Positions 55,401-64,000 of a stretch of DNA of 64,000 bases are shown piece by piece. The stretch is from an uncultured Lachnospiraceae bacterium (GTDB lineage Bacteria > Bacillota > Clostridia > Lachnospirales > Lachnospiraceae), in assembly GCA_900316665.1 (NCBI GenBank), contig ONDV01000002.1, positions 37,252 through 101,251 on the forward strand, given 5' to 3'. How positions within the stretch are numbered: the first letter of the stretch is position 1; each line of letters begins with the position of its first letter. Under the pieces are notes generated by a model, which was not told the DNA's origin, made no database searches, and was given only the letters and a program-made list of their open reading frames with translations. The position numbers and the translations under genes were made by a program.

Positions 55401-58400
55401 ACCGGCAGAAATAACTACTCCGGTGTTCTTTTAGTCTCATTTAAGATTATTCCAAGAGACATATATAACGTAAAGGCTGAGGCTTTGATAAATGGCTCTG
55501 ATTCAAAGCCTTCTGTCACAGTTACTGATACGCCGAGCGTACAGGAAGTGACTCTGAGAGAAGGATCTGACTTTGAGACGGTGCCGGGTGATGATAAGGA
55601 TGAAAAGGACTGGCCGAAGACCCCGGGTAAGCATAAGGTTATCATAAAAGGAATCGGCAACTACAGCGGTACAAAGACCATAAGCTATAAGATAGGAAAA
55701 GACATAGCTGATGACGCCGAGCTTTCTCTTGTAAATCCGGGAGACAGTACAGTCAAATATCAGTTAAGTAATAATGTATATCAGGTGCCTTATATTGGAG
55801 CTAATAAACCGAAAGTCATCTTGAAAGAAAATGATAGTATGGTTTCATCCGATAATTATACGGTCTCTTATTCACTTGTCACCGACAGTAAGGCAAGTGA
55901 ATCGGAGATGGAAAAGACCGGTGCACTTGTGGAGATCACAGTCAAAGCGTCAAAGGACAATCCGACATGGTTCGGAAGCAGGACGGTCCGCTATAGAGTG
56001 ATGCCATTATCTCTTGCCTCCATTCCCATTGCAGAGACCCCTGCCGTCGGAAAGATCGTTGCCGAGAACAATGACAAGGATGATTCCAGAATTTCCGGTA
56101 AAGGATTTGAATATTACTACAACGGCAGCGCGAAAAATCCTGATATCGCGCTCAGATATTATCCCGTCAGCACCGATAAAAAGCAGTCGGTCCTTTTGAA
56201 AAAAGGAAGTGACTATACTGTTTCGGGTAAAGTAGAGGCAGATGTGAGGTCTGATCCATATCCTCTTACCATAACGGCTGCCGACGGCGGAGCCCTGAAT
56301 GGTACAAACTATCTTGGAGTGACGGTCAAGCCCCTTCCTCTTGGAATGGCTGATGTTAAACTGAATACTGAGAAGAAGGCGAGAAGTCATACAGATTATA
56401 TTTATGACGATGGGAAAAATATATATACGTCTTCAGCAGCTGATGGAAGCGCAGTAGATTATACGGGAAGCCCGGTTGTTTTCTCAGATGTATCATTGAG
56501 CGCCTTCAACGGGAAATGCAAGATCCCGGCTTCGGGTATGAAGTTGTACTATGCTGATAATACGGCTCCGGGCACAGCTTCTCTTACTATCACACCGGCG
56601 TCGACAAACTACACAGGCAAACTGGTCGTTGAATATAAGATAAATAACCGCATATTCACGGATTCTTCAGTAGCTAAGATTGAAAATATCAAATACGACG
56701 GGAAAAAGCATAATCCGGATCCGGCGGTAAAATTTAATAATGAAACACTGAAAAAAGGTAAGGATTATACCTTAAGCATCCAGGATTCAAACGGAAAAGA
56801 GGTGACTCCTCTTCTGCCGGGAGACTATAAGGCTATTATTACGGGAATTGGAGTATGTACAGGCTCCGGTCCTATTACAAGAGATTTCAAGATCACAGGC
56901 GACATCAGTGACAGTTCATTATTTACGGTAAATGCTTCTGATGTAATTAAATCTGGCCAGGCCAGATACAAGATGACTATGTCAGGCGGCCACCCGGCAT
57001 CAGAGGAACTTTATGACGGTGTGAAGACTATATCCGTAACAAGGAAAGCGGCAGAAAAATATTCTGATACGGCTCTCGATAAAGGAATTGATTATGATAT
57101 AAATTACACTCTTCCATCAAAGCCGGGAAAGATAAAAGTAAACGTACAGGGCAAGGGAGCATATACCGGCACTGTATCATACGAAGTAACTCTTACAGGA
57201 GATCTTTCCGACACGACTGTTACAGGCGACGGTGATGACTATGCCTATACGGGATCTAAGGTATCGCCAAAGCTTTTTGTGCAGTATAACGGAGTGAGTC
57301 TCGACGAGGGAAAAGACTTTAAGATTGACTTTACAAGTGAGATGACAAGTGTCGGAAAGAAGAATTTTACGATCAAGCCGGCTGACGGAAGTGCTCTCAC
57401 AGGGCAGAAGACCGGATCCTTATATGTAAAATATGATCTTTCGACAGCAAAAATCACTCCGGAAAATGATGAGACTTATTACTATGATGGAAAACAGCAC
57501 AAGCCTTCCGTGAAAGTAAAATCAGTGGATAAGGAGCTGACGGAAGGCGTCGATTATTTTGTCTCATACGGCGAGAATGTATCCGGCACCGGTACCGTGA
57601 AGATATCTTCCGCGGACGGAAAAACAAAATCGGCAAATTCATTCGGAGAGAATACATATTCCTTCAAGATCAGTTCCGTAATGCTTTTCGGGAAAGACCA
57701 TCCTACGGATGTCGAATTCGAGGGCGGAGTGAAGACTATTTCACCGAAGACTTATACCGGGACTACAATAACGCCTCAAGTAGAATCTGTCCGTGATACT
57801 CTTACCGGAGTGACGCTTAATCCTTCGACGGACTATCATGTGATCTACGGAGCGAACACCGATACAGGCAAGGGAACTGTCACAATTGAAGGTACAGGCA
57901 ATTATACTGGAAAGAAGACTTTTGAATTTAATATCAAGGGCAAGGAGCTGGATAACAGTGACAAGACCGCGAATGATGTAACCGTCAACATCAAATCTAA
58001 TGCGAAATATGAAGGCATTGGCTCTGAAGGCACGGTAGAGCCTGAGTATGACGTAGTCTATAATGGAATGACTCTCGAAAAAGATAAGGATTATAAGACT
58101 ACCATATCGTCTTCTGAAGCTGACGGGAAAATTACGGGAAGGCTTACAATAATAGCTCTTGCCGGATCGAATTATTCCGGAAAGACAAGTGTCGCTTTCG
58201 ATGTGGATGACAGAAGTCTTAATGACAGCGATATCACAAGTTCTGACAATAAGATCGCATATACGGGATCAGTTATTCCTGAATCAAAGATCATGAAGGG
58301 AATAAAGGTATATGTCAGATGGTCTGACGGCACACGTCACGAGCTGGTCCAGGGGAAAGAGTATACAGTTTCGCTTGACGGATCCGGACAGGTAAAGGAT

Positions 58401-60974
58401 GCCGGAACATATACATTTAACATAGCTGCTGTAAGCGGGTCTCACTTTAAAGACAGACGGCAGATCAGCGTGGAGGTAGTGCCAAAGGAAATAAGCGACC
58501 ACGGAGTCAGTGTCGACGATATCGAAAATCAGAAATATAATGGCGGAAAAGCTGTGACGCCTTCTGTTACGGTAAGGGATACGAGCAATTCTGACAGAAA
58601 GAGCGGTCTCCTTATAGAAGGAAAGGACTATTCGCTTGAATATGTAAACAATACGGCAGCTGCATCAGCTGACTCTGATAATGCGCCGAGAGTTATAATC
58701 AAAGGTGAGGGCAATTACAGCGGAAGCCTTGAAAAGACTTTTTCAATCGGAAAAGAGCTGACCAAGGCAAATACTGTAATAAAGACTGATCCTTCGGTGA
58801 TTTATTATGATGGTGAAGAGCATAAGCCTGATGTAACAGCGACAGTCAGAGACGGATCCGGCACGGTCGAGCTGACTGCGTCCGGTGACGGAGACAGCCC
58901 TCTTCTCGTAGAATATCCTGAAGATACGGTTCACGCCGGATCAAAGACCGTGAAAGTAACAGGAACAAACGGCTACTACGGCACCGTGACAGGCACATAC
59001 AGAATCAGACCAAAGAAGGCGGAAAATATAAGAGTAGTGCCTGATCTTCCGCAGGATGAGGAAAGCGGCGATTATTATACAACATATAACGGCGGAAGCT
59101 CCAAACCCGGAGTCAAAGTCTATGATGATGATATTTCAGATACAGTACCGCTCTCAGCTGATGGAGAGAATGCGTCCTATGAGATAGCCGGATATGAGAG
59201 AAACAATTCGGTTACATCCGAAAAATCGCCGGCGGTGATAATTGTCCGGATGAAGGGCGATTATTCATCGACGTCAGAGACAGAAAAGACGGCGCTGTTC
59301 CAGATCAGACCAAAGGAAATCACGGATTATAATATGGTGCTTGGCCGCGATAATGCGGGCAAGGTCAGGGCGCCGCGTGCTGCAGATGATGAAAGCGGCG
59401 AAGGAGTATTTTACAAGTGGCAGAAAGGCGATCCGATCGAGCCTGACATCTCGTTCTCATCAGGTGACAAGGAAGTCCTCATGCGAAGAGGCACGGATTA
59501 CAAAGTCACATATAAGAGCGATGTATCGACAGAAGACGGCGTAAAAAATGCGGGCGCAGCCAAGGCTTATATTACAGGAACAGGTAATTATCAGGGTACT
59601 TTTGAGCTGCCTTATATTGTATATGCAGATCTGAAAGATGCGGATGTAAAGGTGCCGACCCAGTTTTATGCCGGAGAAGACTTAAGCCCGAATCCGGAGA
59701 TCACGGTAGAATGCGGCGGAAATATTCTCTCAGAAAAGAAGGACGACGGAGCAGGCGATTACTACCGCACCGAGACATCTGATACGCATTTCGAGAAGGA
59801 CGGAAAGATCATAATCACATCTGCAAATGAGTATTATACGGGTTCAAAGACTGTAAAGTACCAGATCTCGGCAGACGGAAAATATCTGAAATGCGAGACC
59901 CAGGGCAAGTCTTATACCTACAGCGGAAAACCCATGGGAACCGATATGGTGATAAAAACCCCTAATAATACGGTGCTGTATGACGGAACTCATCCCGAAA
60001 ATTATAAGGATGTTACAGTAAAATATAAATCTGTAGACGCTGATGGCAATGTAAGAAACGGCGATGAAGCAACCGTGCACGCCGGAACTGTTACCGCGAC
60101 CATCAGCAATATGTCTTATGGAAGCCTTACAGGACTTGAAAAGACGATCACTTATACAATAGGTCAGAAGGATATCAGCGACAGCGATGTCACGGACAGA
60201 AGCGCGGAATTCAGAACCTACAGCGGAAAATCCGAGATGATGAAGCCTGAGATCTTCTATAATGGAATGGCTCTTAAAGAGATCGCTGATTACAAGGCAT
60301 CTTATACTGATGATTATACGGGTAAAGCCGTAGATCCTACTGAGCCTGGCAGTTATACCATTACCGTAAACGGCACCGGAAATTACAAGGGCAGGCGGAC
60401 AGATTCATACAAGATCCTTCCGGGTAGGGTGCGTCTTCTGAAGGTGCTCTCAGTTTCGGATAACAGCGCCGATCTCAAGTGGAATTATACGAGCGGTGCG
60501 ACCGGTTACCAGATCTGCGACGCCATGGGCGGTAAAGTTTACGGAATTACCACATCGAATTATTTCTCGGTGGGCGGTCTGAAGAGCGGATCCGATTATA
60601 CATTCAGCGTGAGAGCATACAGGAACAGAGACGGTAAGGCTGTCTTTGGCAACTGGATGAGTGTAAAGGCAACAACAAAGATAGGAAAACCGAAACAGGG
60701 CGAGATTTCCCATGACAATAATGCTGATGCTACATTGAAATGGAGCACGAGCGCCAATGTGGACGGATATGCCGTATATCGTTCAAAGGACGCTTATGGT
60801 AAATACGAACTTGCAGCTACCCTGCCTCTTGGAGCCGGTGAATTTACGGATAAGGGCGTGGCAAATGGAAGCAGGCTGTATTACAGAGTCAGAGGCTTCA
60901 AGATAATGAGTAACGGCTCGGTAAGTTATGGAGAATATTCGAGTCCTATTGAGGTGACAGCAAAAGGCAACTGA
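52485..60974 (+). CDS. giant secreted protein with ~26 repeated modules and two Fn3 domains
   Basis: A 2829-residue protein. The signal peptide (KIAAVVVAGFTAFASTGLQP, cleaved near VAFAGS) is followed by an N-terminal region and a Big_2-like domain (about 210-285, DITAAADPAGRKRDVTLQSD). About 26 modules by eye of roughly 80-100 residues follow, each with YTGS or YNG, then L..G.DY.VSY.NN..AGT, ending GNYSGT...F.I. Residues from about 2635 form two fibronectin III domains (VSDNSADLKWNYTSGATGYQ). No LPXTG motif, SLH domain or C-terminal helix is seen, so anchoring is unknown. The start at ATG 52485 fits AAGGGAG; ATG 52461 is in frame upstream. It may be an adhesin or stalk, and it precedes a sortase gene by 10 bases. 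Confidence 0.8.
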   Translation: MTGDRKNRLFKKIAAVVVAGFTAFASTGLQPVAFAGSTITDETDQISSGTLADGSTISETFTSTAAENNSSILDSFSIKLIVPAGKSVTLIPVIYQDLPNMETPVLEDHERTDLETDAFSQEKVDNTSEKAVTKKVTFKNDSSQKMYLAAGEIYSINIQVYGSDVGYFQSSKSNAVSFIGDQEVNNVSVMENSEEKQVGLPSDVDSINFSDGQTGAIFMKKGDSLDITAAADPAGRKRDVTLQSDNSSVAAYSDGKLKAGDAGTATLTASYGQKSATRKIYVYEASLTENEFIYDRTEKKPPVKITAGNTQLIEGTDYNVSYQNNVNAGTGTAVVTGVGDKSGLSASLDFTIKKASIEKGSLSGDKPSDSIGINSSNDKATVNGFSVNGRELTQDTDFTAEAVRKSVSSSKITYTVTLNGIGNYEGKKTYEVEQAYSSDNKTDISNILTVSAGSFPYTGNEVKPTLSDLTIKYKGTDTALIPDDTSKILNNTLSYSDNTSVGTGTVTLTGNGDNGFTGSIKVPFRIKANDIVTNYGDTYTDGNIKITANGKNLSVTDKGDGIGKANSSAVYVNDGGIKNLKLSLKVCSNGDDGPVYRDLTEDTDYTVSYSENNEIGTATATVTGIKNFTGTWKIKYKIVGDFNKDLTIRLLDENLTPENGTFTSAYSAVYTGSPITLTGENEPRLIINGDTLQAGVDYDLEYSNNIDAGTATAKIVGKGDYKNQSAKLTYKITPKSMDGFSSSVSGTFTYTGSSIRPDIRVTDEKREILSQNKDYTVSFSDNTNAGTAKYTINGKGNYSGKLSGTFTIGKANINVADSGYSIKAADSVPYSGKDTKVDAELIFSKGKDSVTVNPAEYKVTYSNNSKVGTATVTIDGRGKNLSGRLSKNFTIVKNSLKSVTVTLGGGTCTAPKETDTANTYESESSYSTIYNGTTANPKVVLKDGERTLTPLIDYVVNYINASNVTDKAIVHITGRNNYSGVLLVSFKIIPRDIYNVKAEALINGSDSKPSVTVTDTPSVQEVTLREGSDFETVPGDDKDEKDWPKTPGKHKVIIKGIGNYSGTKTISYKIGKDIADDAELSLVNPGDSTVKYQLSNNVYQVPYIGANKPKVILKENDSMVSSDNYTVSYSLVTDSKASESEMEKTGALVEITVKASKDNPTWFGSRTVRYRVMPLSLASIPIAETPAVGKIVAENNDKDDSRISGKGFEYYYNGSAKNPDIALRYYPVSTDKKQSVLLKKGSDYTVSGKVEADVRSDPYPLTITAADGGALNGTNYLGVTVKPLPLGMADVKLNTEKKARSHTDYIYDDGKNIYTSSAADGSAVDYTGSPVVFSDVSLSAFNGKCKIPASGMKLYYADNTAPGTASLTITPASTNYTGKLVVEYKINNRIFTDSSVAKIENIKYDGKKHNPDPAVKFNNETLKKGKDYTLSIQDSNGKEVTPLLPGDYKAIITGIGVCTGSGPITRDFKITGDISDSSLFTVNASDVIKSGQARYKMTMSGGHPASEELYDGVKTISVTRKAAEKYSDTALDKGIDYDINYTLPSKPGKIKVNVQGKGAYTGTVSYEVTLTGDLSDTTVTGDGDDYAYTGSKVSPKLFVQYNGVSLDEGKDFKIDFTSEMTSVGKKNFTIKPADGSALTGQKTGSLYVKYDLSTAKITPENDETYYYDGKQHKPSVKVKSVDKELTEGVDYFVSYGENVSGTGTVKISSADGKTKSANSFGENTYSFKISSVMLFGKDHPTDVEFEGGVKTISPKTYTGTTITPQVESVRDTLTGVTLNPSTDYHVIYGANTDTGKGTVTIEGTGNYTGKKTFEFNIKGKELDNSDKTANDVTVNIKSNAKYEGIGSEGTVEPEYDVVYNGMTLEKDKDYKTTISSSEADGKITGRLTIIALAGSNYSGKTSVAFDVDDRSLNDSDITSSDNKIAYTGSVIPESKIMKGIKVYVRWSDGTRHELVQGKEYTVSLDGSGQVKDAGTYTFNIAAVSGSHFKDRRQISVEVVPKEISDHGVSVDDIENQKYNGGKAVTPSVTVRDTSNSDRKSGLLIEGKDYSLEYVNNTAAASADSDNAPRVIIKGEGNYSGSLEKTFSIGKELTKANTVIKTDPSVIYYDGEEHKPDVTATVRDGSGTVELTASGDGDSPLLVEYPEDTVHAGSKTVKVTGTNGYYGTVTGTYRIRPKKAENIRVVPDLPQDEESGDYYTTYNGGSSKPGVKVYDDDISDTVPLSADGENASYEIAGYERNNSVTSEKSPAVIIVRMKGDYSSTSETEKTALFQIRPKEITDYNMVLGRDNAGKVRAPRAADDESGEGVFYKWQKGDPIEPDISFSSGDKEVLMRRGTDYKVTYKSDVSTEDGVKNAGAAKAYITGTGNYQGTFELPYIVYADLKDADVKVPTQFYAGEDLSPNPEITVECGGNILSEKKDDGAGDYYRTETSDTHFEKDGKIIITSANEYYTGSKTVKYQISADGKYLKCETQGKSYTYSGKPMGTDMVIKTPNNTVLYDGTHPENYKDVTVKYKSVDADGNVRNGDEATVHAGTVTATISNMSYGSLTGLEKTITYTIGQKDISDSDVTDRSAEFRTYSGKSEMMKPEIFYNGMALKEIADYKASYTDDYTGKAVDPTEPGSYTITVNGTGNYKGRRTDSYKILPGRVRLLKVLSVSDNSADLKWNYTSGATGYQICDAMGGKVYGITTSNYFSVGGLKSGSDYTFSVRAYRNRDGKAVFGNWMSVKATTKIGKPKQGEISHDNNADATLKWSTSANVDGYAVYRSKDAYGKYELAATLPLGAGEFTDKGVANGSRLYYRVRGFKIMSNGSVSYGEYSSPIEVTAKGN

Positions 60975-60984
60975 GAATTGAGAT

Positions 60985-62178
60985 ATGACAGAGGAAAAAG
61001 CTGAAAAACCGGAAAAAGGATCCGCCATCAGTCTTGAAGAGGAGATAGAGAAGTCTGTCCTTGAGAAGACCGGGCGGAGTAATAAGACCGGCAGGGACGG
61101 GCTATACACAGTCGGAGGTTATTCTTTTCAGACCTATTACGAATACAAGAATGCTCTGATGGATGTAAAGAAAATAGATGTCATAAGAAATGGTCTGGAT
61201 TTGTCTGATCCTGAGGTGGCTCTCAGACTCTACAATATGATAAGAGATGGAAGGGTAATATTCAGAAGTGAGATAGGAGAAGAATTTACCCGGCATGTGT
61301 CTGATATTGTTGCGGAGAGATCTGCAGATCTTCTGGAGGACAAGGCAGTGGTAGACGAGGCTGACAGCAGGGCAAAGTGGCAGAGGGTTCTGGCGCTGAT
61401 CGTCCTTGCAGCTGCCTGCATTGCATTTTTCATATTTGCGTTTTCTCAGATAAAGGACGCGATAACAGCCAGAAATCTATCCAGAATCAGAAACAAGACA
61501 TCGGATATCAAGACAGGCACGACGGCGAAGAATATTTCGTCTGATGAGTCAAAGATCACCGACAGCACCGTAATATATAATGAAGATACAAAAAAGAAGG
61601 TGCTACCGGAGTTTGATGATCTTATAAAAAAAAATCCCGAGACCGTCGGCTGGCTGAAGATTGAAGGGACTGATATTGATTTTCCTGTGGTACAGAAGGA
61701 CAATGACAATCAATATTATCTGTCTCATTCTTTTGATGGAAATGAAGACAAAAATGGTTCGATCTTTATGGACAGCCGCTGTTCAATCACAAAGCCCACA
61801 TTGAATACGATAATCTACGGGCACAATATGAAAAGCGGAATGATGTTTGGAAAGCTGTCTGCTTTTCTAAAAAAAGATTATTACGAGAAAAACAGGACGG
61901 TTGAATTTAATACACTATATGAGAAGCGAAAATATGAGATCATAGCGGTATGCCTGTCTGAGGTCGCTCATGAAAATGACAGTTCATTCCGTTATTATGA
62001 TTTTATTCAGCCGGGAACCCAGGGGGAATGGGATCAGTTTCATAAATATGTGGCAGAGAAGAATATCTACGGAGCTGGTATTGACATGACAAATCAGGAT
62101 CAGCTTTTGACACTCTCGACATGTAATGACTATATGAAAGACGGAAGACTCTTTATCCTGGCCAAAAGAGTGGAATAG
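60985..62178 (+). CDS. srtB: class B sortase with long cytosolic N-terminus
   Basis: A 397-residue membrane transpeptidase. Residues 1 to about 130 are cytosolic and acidic, about 133-158 is a membrane helix (RVLALIVLAAACIAFFIFAF), and about 200-397 is a SrtB catalytic domain. The His is in TIIYGHNM, the Cys in LLTLSTC and the Arg near LFILAKR. The cytosolic part is longer than usual. A run of nine A (61626-61634) lies within the gene. The next gene has a fitting sorting signal. Confidence 0.88.
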   Translation: MTEEKAEKPEKGSAISLEEEIEKSVLEKTGRSNKTGRDGLYTVGGYSFQTYYEYKNALMDVKKIDVIRNGLDLSDPEVALRLYNMIRDGRVIFRSEIGEEFTRHVSDIVAERSADLLEDKAVVDEADSRAKWQRVLALIVLAAACIAFFIFAFSQIKDAITARNLSRIRNKTSDIKTGTTAKNISSDESKITDSTVIYNEDTKKKVLPEFDDLIKKNPETVGWLKIEGTDIDFPVVQKDNDNQYYLSHSFDGNEDKNGSIFMDSRCSITKPTLNTIIYGHNMKSGMMFGKLSAFLKKDYYEKNRTVEFNTLYEKRKYEIIAVCLSEVAHENDSSFRYYDFIQPGTQGEWDQFHKYVAEKNIYGAGIDMTNQDQLLTLSTCNDYMKDGRLFILAKRVE

Positions 62179-62277
62179 CCGGAAAATGAAAAAGAAATTG
62201 ATCTCAATAGCTGAAGGAATTCTGCAGCAGGAGAGAAGGTATCTTTGCACATAGATATGAGCCATCAAAGAGTAGTA

Positions 62278-62306
62278 TGGAAATTATAGGGAAAAGCGTA
62301 TATAAT
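62278..62306 (+). promoter_or_regulatory. promoter of the LRR surface protein gene
   Basis: TGGAAA (62278-62283), 17 bases and TATAAT (62301-62306), 58 bases before the start. It lies in the 185-base interval after srtB, which holds no other gene. Confidence 0.55.
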
Positions 62307-62363
62307 ATAGAAGTATATGAAAACAGGTGAGGCTTGTCCTCTGGATGAATAATGGAGATGGAT

Positions 62364-63824
62364 ATGAAAAAGGGAACCGGAATAGGTTTGGCGCTGATTG
62401 CGGTATCGGCGGTTCTTGGAATCTGGATGTTTTTTGGCTCTCATTCCAAGGCTGATACAAATGCAGACGGATTTACTGTCACGGATGGAGTACTTACGGA
62501 TTATACAGGTACAAGGCAGGATGTGACCATTCCGGATAATGTGAATGAGATTGCAAAATCAGCTTTCAGAAACAATTCTGCAATAGTATCTGTCGCTATT
62601 CCTTCCGGAGTAAAAAAAATAGATGGAGGTGCTTTTCAAAATTGTGAGAATCTGACTGGCGTCTCAATAGGTAAGGGAGTTACGTCTGTCCCTGCCAATT
62701 GCTTTGACGGTGATGAGAATCTTTCATCCGTTACATTGTCAGAGGGTCTGAAGACGATCGGAAGCGGCGCCTTTAATAATACTGCCATTACTTCAATTAA
62801 TATTCCGGCATCTGTATCGGAAATCGCGACAGATGCATTTTCAAATACGGCTCTTACTAATTTCAATGTAGCTGATTCCAGCAATTATTATGCTTCCAAG
62901 GATGGTCTTCTTTATAATAAATCCATGAAGACTTTAATCATAGTGCCGTCAGGGGTTGACGGTACGGTTGAGGTAGCTTCCGGCACATCAATAATCGGCA
63001 CAGGTTCAATGATCAATAACAGAAACATTACAGGCATCTCAATTCCTGACTCCGTGGAAGAGATCCAGAAAAACGCTCTTTCCGGCACAGGAATAAAGAG
63101 TATTACATTCAGGAATAAGAATATTAAGATCGATGATCAGGGTAACTGGCCATCAGACGGAAGTCAGCTTGAGATCTGGGGATATGAGGGCAGCACGGCT
63201 CAGCAATATCAGATGACTCATACAAACAGAAATATTATTTTCAGGACACTCGGTTCTTCTGACACTCCCGAACCGAAACCTGAGACAAAATATTATAATG
63301 TCACTTTCAATGCTAACGGCGGAGAAAATACATTTAATAAGACTGTAAGGGTCGAAGATGGAAAGACTGTAGTGAGTCCGGGTACTCCAAAGAGAGACGG
63401 TTATACTTTCATTGCCTGGTACAAGGATGATAAGGCATACGATTTCTCGACCCCGGTAAAGAGTGATATGGTGCTGAAAGCCGTCTGGGTCGAAAATTCA
63501 AAGATAGTTAATGATAACAATGGAAATAATGGTAATTCAGGAAACGGAAAATCCGGAAATGATAATGGTTTCATAAGAAACAGTGACGGCAGCATAAAGA
63601 CACCGGATGGACTTACGGTATCTGACGGAACCGTAAAAAATGCATCAGGAAAAGTCCTGCAGACCAATACAAATACAAATGCTCTTGATCAGACACCGAA
63701 AACAGCGGGTCCCATGGACAGCAGATATTTCCTGTGCCTGTCTATAATGCTTGCAGGTCTATCGCTTATCCTCTTCTCAAGGTCGAACAAGATGAAATAT
63801 GTATCAGCCAGGAGAAAACGCTGA
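62364..63824 (+). CDS. leucine-rich-repeat surface protein with TPKTA sorting signal
   Basis: A 486-residue cell-wall-attached protein. The signal peptide begins KKGTGIGLALIAVSAVLGIW. About 30-260 are BspA-type leucine-rich repeats (AFRNNSAIVSVAIPSGVKKI). About 300-375 is an InlB-B/Flg_new-like repeat (YNVTFNANGGENTFNKTVRV). An Asn/Gly-rich spacer ends in TPKTA near 444, a membrane helix and a KKR-type basic tail. TPKTA resembles the (S/N/T)PxT signals used by class B sortases, and srtB lies just upstream. The start ATG 62364 has GGAG upstream; ATG 62352 is also in frame. Confidence 0.85.
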   Translation: MKKGTGIGLALIAVSAVLGIWMFFGSHSKADTNADGFTVTDGVLTDYTGTRQDVTIPDNVNEIAKSAFRNNSAIVSVAIPSGVKKIDGGAFQNCENLTGVSIGKGVTSVPANCFDGDENLSSVTLSEGLKTIGSGAFNNTAITSINIPASVSEIATDAFSNTALTNFNVADSSNYYASKDGLLYNKSMKTLIIVPSGVDGTVEVASGTSIIGTGSMINNRNITGISIPDSVEEIQKNALSGTGIKSITFRNKNIKIDDQGNWPSDGSQLEIWGYEGSTAQQYQMTHTNRNIIFRTLGSSDTPEPKPETKYYNVTFNANGGENTFNKTVRVEDGKTVVSPGTPKRDGYTFIAWYKDDKAYDFSTPVKSDMVLKAVWVENSKIVNDNNGNNGNSGNGKSGNDNGFIRNSDGSIKTPDGLTVSDGTVKNASGKVLQTNTNTNALDQTPKTAGPMDSRYFLCLSIMLAGLSLILFSRSNKMKYVSARRKR

Positions 63825-63840
63825 TACATAATAATAAATA

Positions 63841-64000
63841 ATTAAAACTTCCCACATTCCATGGATCATCTTAGTTGCAAGGATTCATTGAAGCTTGCCA
63901 GGAGATGCACAGATGGTGGCGAACATTGTGTTTTTCGTCGTGAGCGAGCACGCTAGCTGCGGCTCGGAAACTGTAACAGCACGAAGTGGTGTTACATGTG
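63841..64000. mobile_element. second copy of the MITE-like element (runs off the window)
   Basis: Bases 63841-63967 match the left part of the element at 32844-32971 with few differences. The next bases differ and contain TGTAACAGCAC-GAA-GTGGTGTTACA (63973-63997), the palindrome also found at 10138-10162. The right end is not in the window, and no ORF is present. Confidence 0.7.

Noticed and set aside
51577..63824. Genomic island integrated at tRNA-Pro
   Set aside because: No integrase, no repeated tRNA 3' end and no abrupt compositional change could be shown by eye.

Overview
This window looks like a chromosomal segment of a flagellated, Tad-pilus-bearing member of the Lachnospiraceae (Clostridia, Bacillota). 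The gene order (rpsF-ssb-rpsR; gdpP-rplI-dnaB; dnaX-ybaB-recR), the families DUF6106, DUF5702 and DUF6382-FHA (named from memory), strong AGGAGG-type ribosome binding sites, a sodium-type ATP synthase c subunit and a low-GC Gram-positive cell wall all point that way. There is no prophage, CRISPR array, integrase or transposase gene.

0-12 kb: ribosomal/SSB operon with a candidate S6:S18 autoregulatory leader; an orphan sugar-binding lipoprotein with a DUF6106 protein; a PucR-type regulator and an MsmX/UgpC sugar ABC ATPase on the minus strand; gdpP (c-di-AMP phosphodiesterase), rplI and dnaB; a small 2[4Fe-4S] ferredoxin too short for a 60-residue cutoff; a DUF1858 protein; mecA. 11-17 kb: a Ser/Thr kinase fused to a degenerate MinD/CpaE-like domain, coupled to a second degenerate MinD-like protein; a membrane-anchored GH18/SH3 hydrolase; a Sua5-LMW-phosphatase fusion whose phosphatase Cys is missing; dCMP deaminase. 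17-24 kb: complete F1Fo ATP synthase operon (atpZ, I, B, E, F, H, A, G, D, C) with a sodium-binding c-ring motif. 24-30 kb: greA, tRNA-Ser(CGA), a tocopherol-cyclase-like protein, a phosphofructokinase with unusual active-site residues, and dnaX-ybaB-recR, with an A10 slippage site in dnaX.

30-44.5 kb: a surface-appendage region. A 1014-residue FliK/DUF6240-like protein, a MITE-like insertion with 5-bp target duplication, flagellin and a FliS-like chaperone are followed by an 11-gene Tad/Flp pilus locus (prepilin peptidase, TadZ, CpaF, TadB, TadC, Flp pilin, DUF5702, TadE-like proteins, a second prepilin peptidase, DUF6382-FHA). 44.5-51.6 kb: flavodoxin-SCP2 protein, HIT hydrolase, murG, galM, class A PBP and ROK glucokinase.

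51.6-64 kb: two tRNA-Pro genes (CGG and the unusual AGG) followed by about 670 bp of modular palindromic repeats, then a 2829-residue secreted protein of about 26 repeated beta-sandwich-like modules, a class B sortase, and a leucine-rich-repeat surface protein with a TPKTA sorting signal. A second copy of the MITE-like element closes the window.

The most novel material is the modular palindromes: their conserved architecture is kept while both arms of each stem change together. Next are the dnaX slippage site, the kinase/MinD-like pair, the MITE-like element with a preserved stop codon, and the giant-protein/sortase locus.
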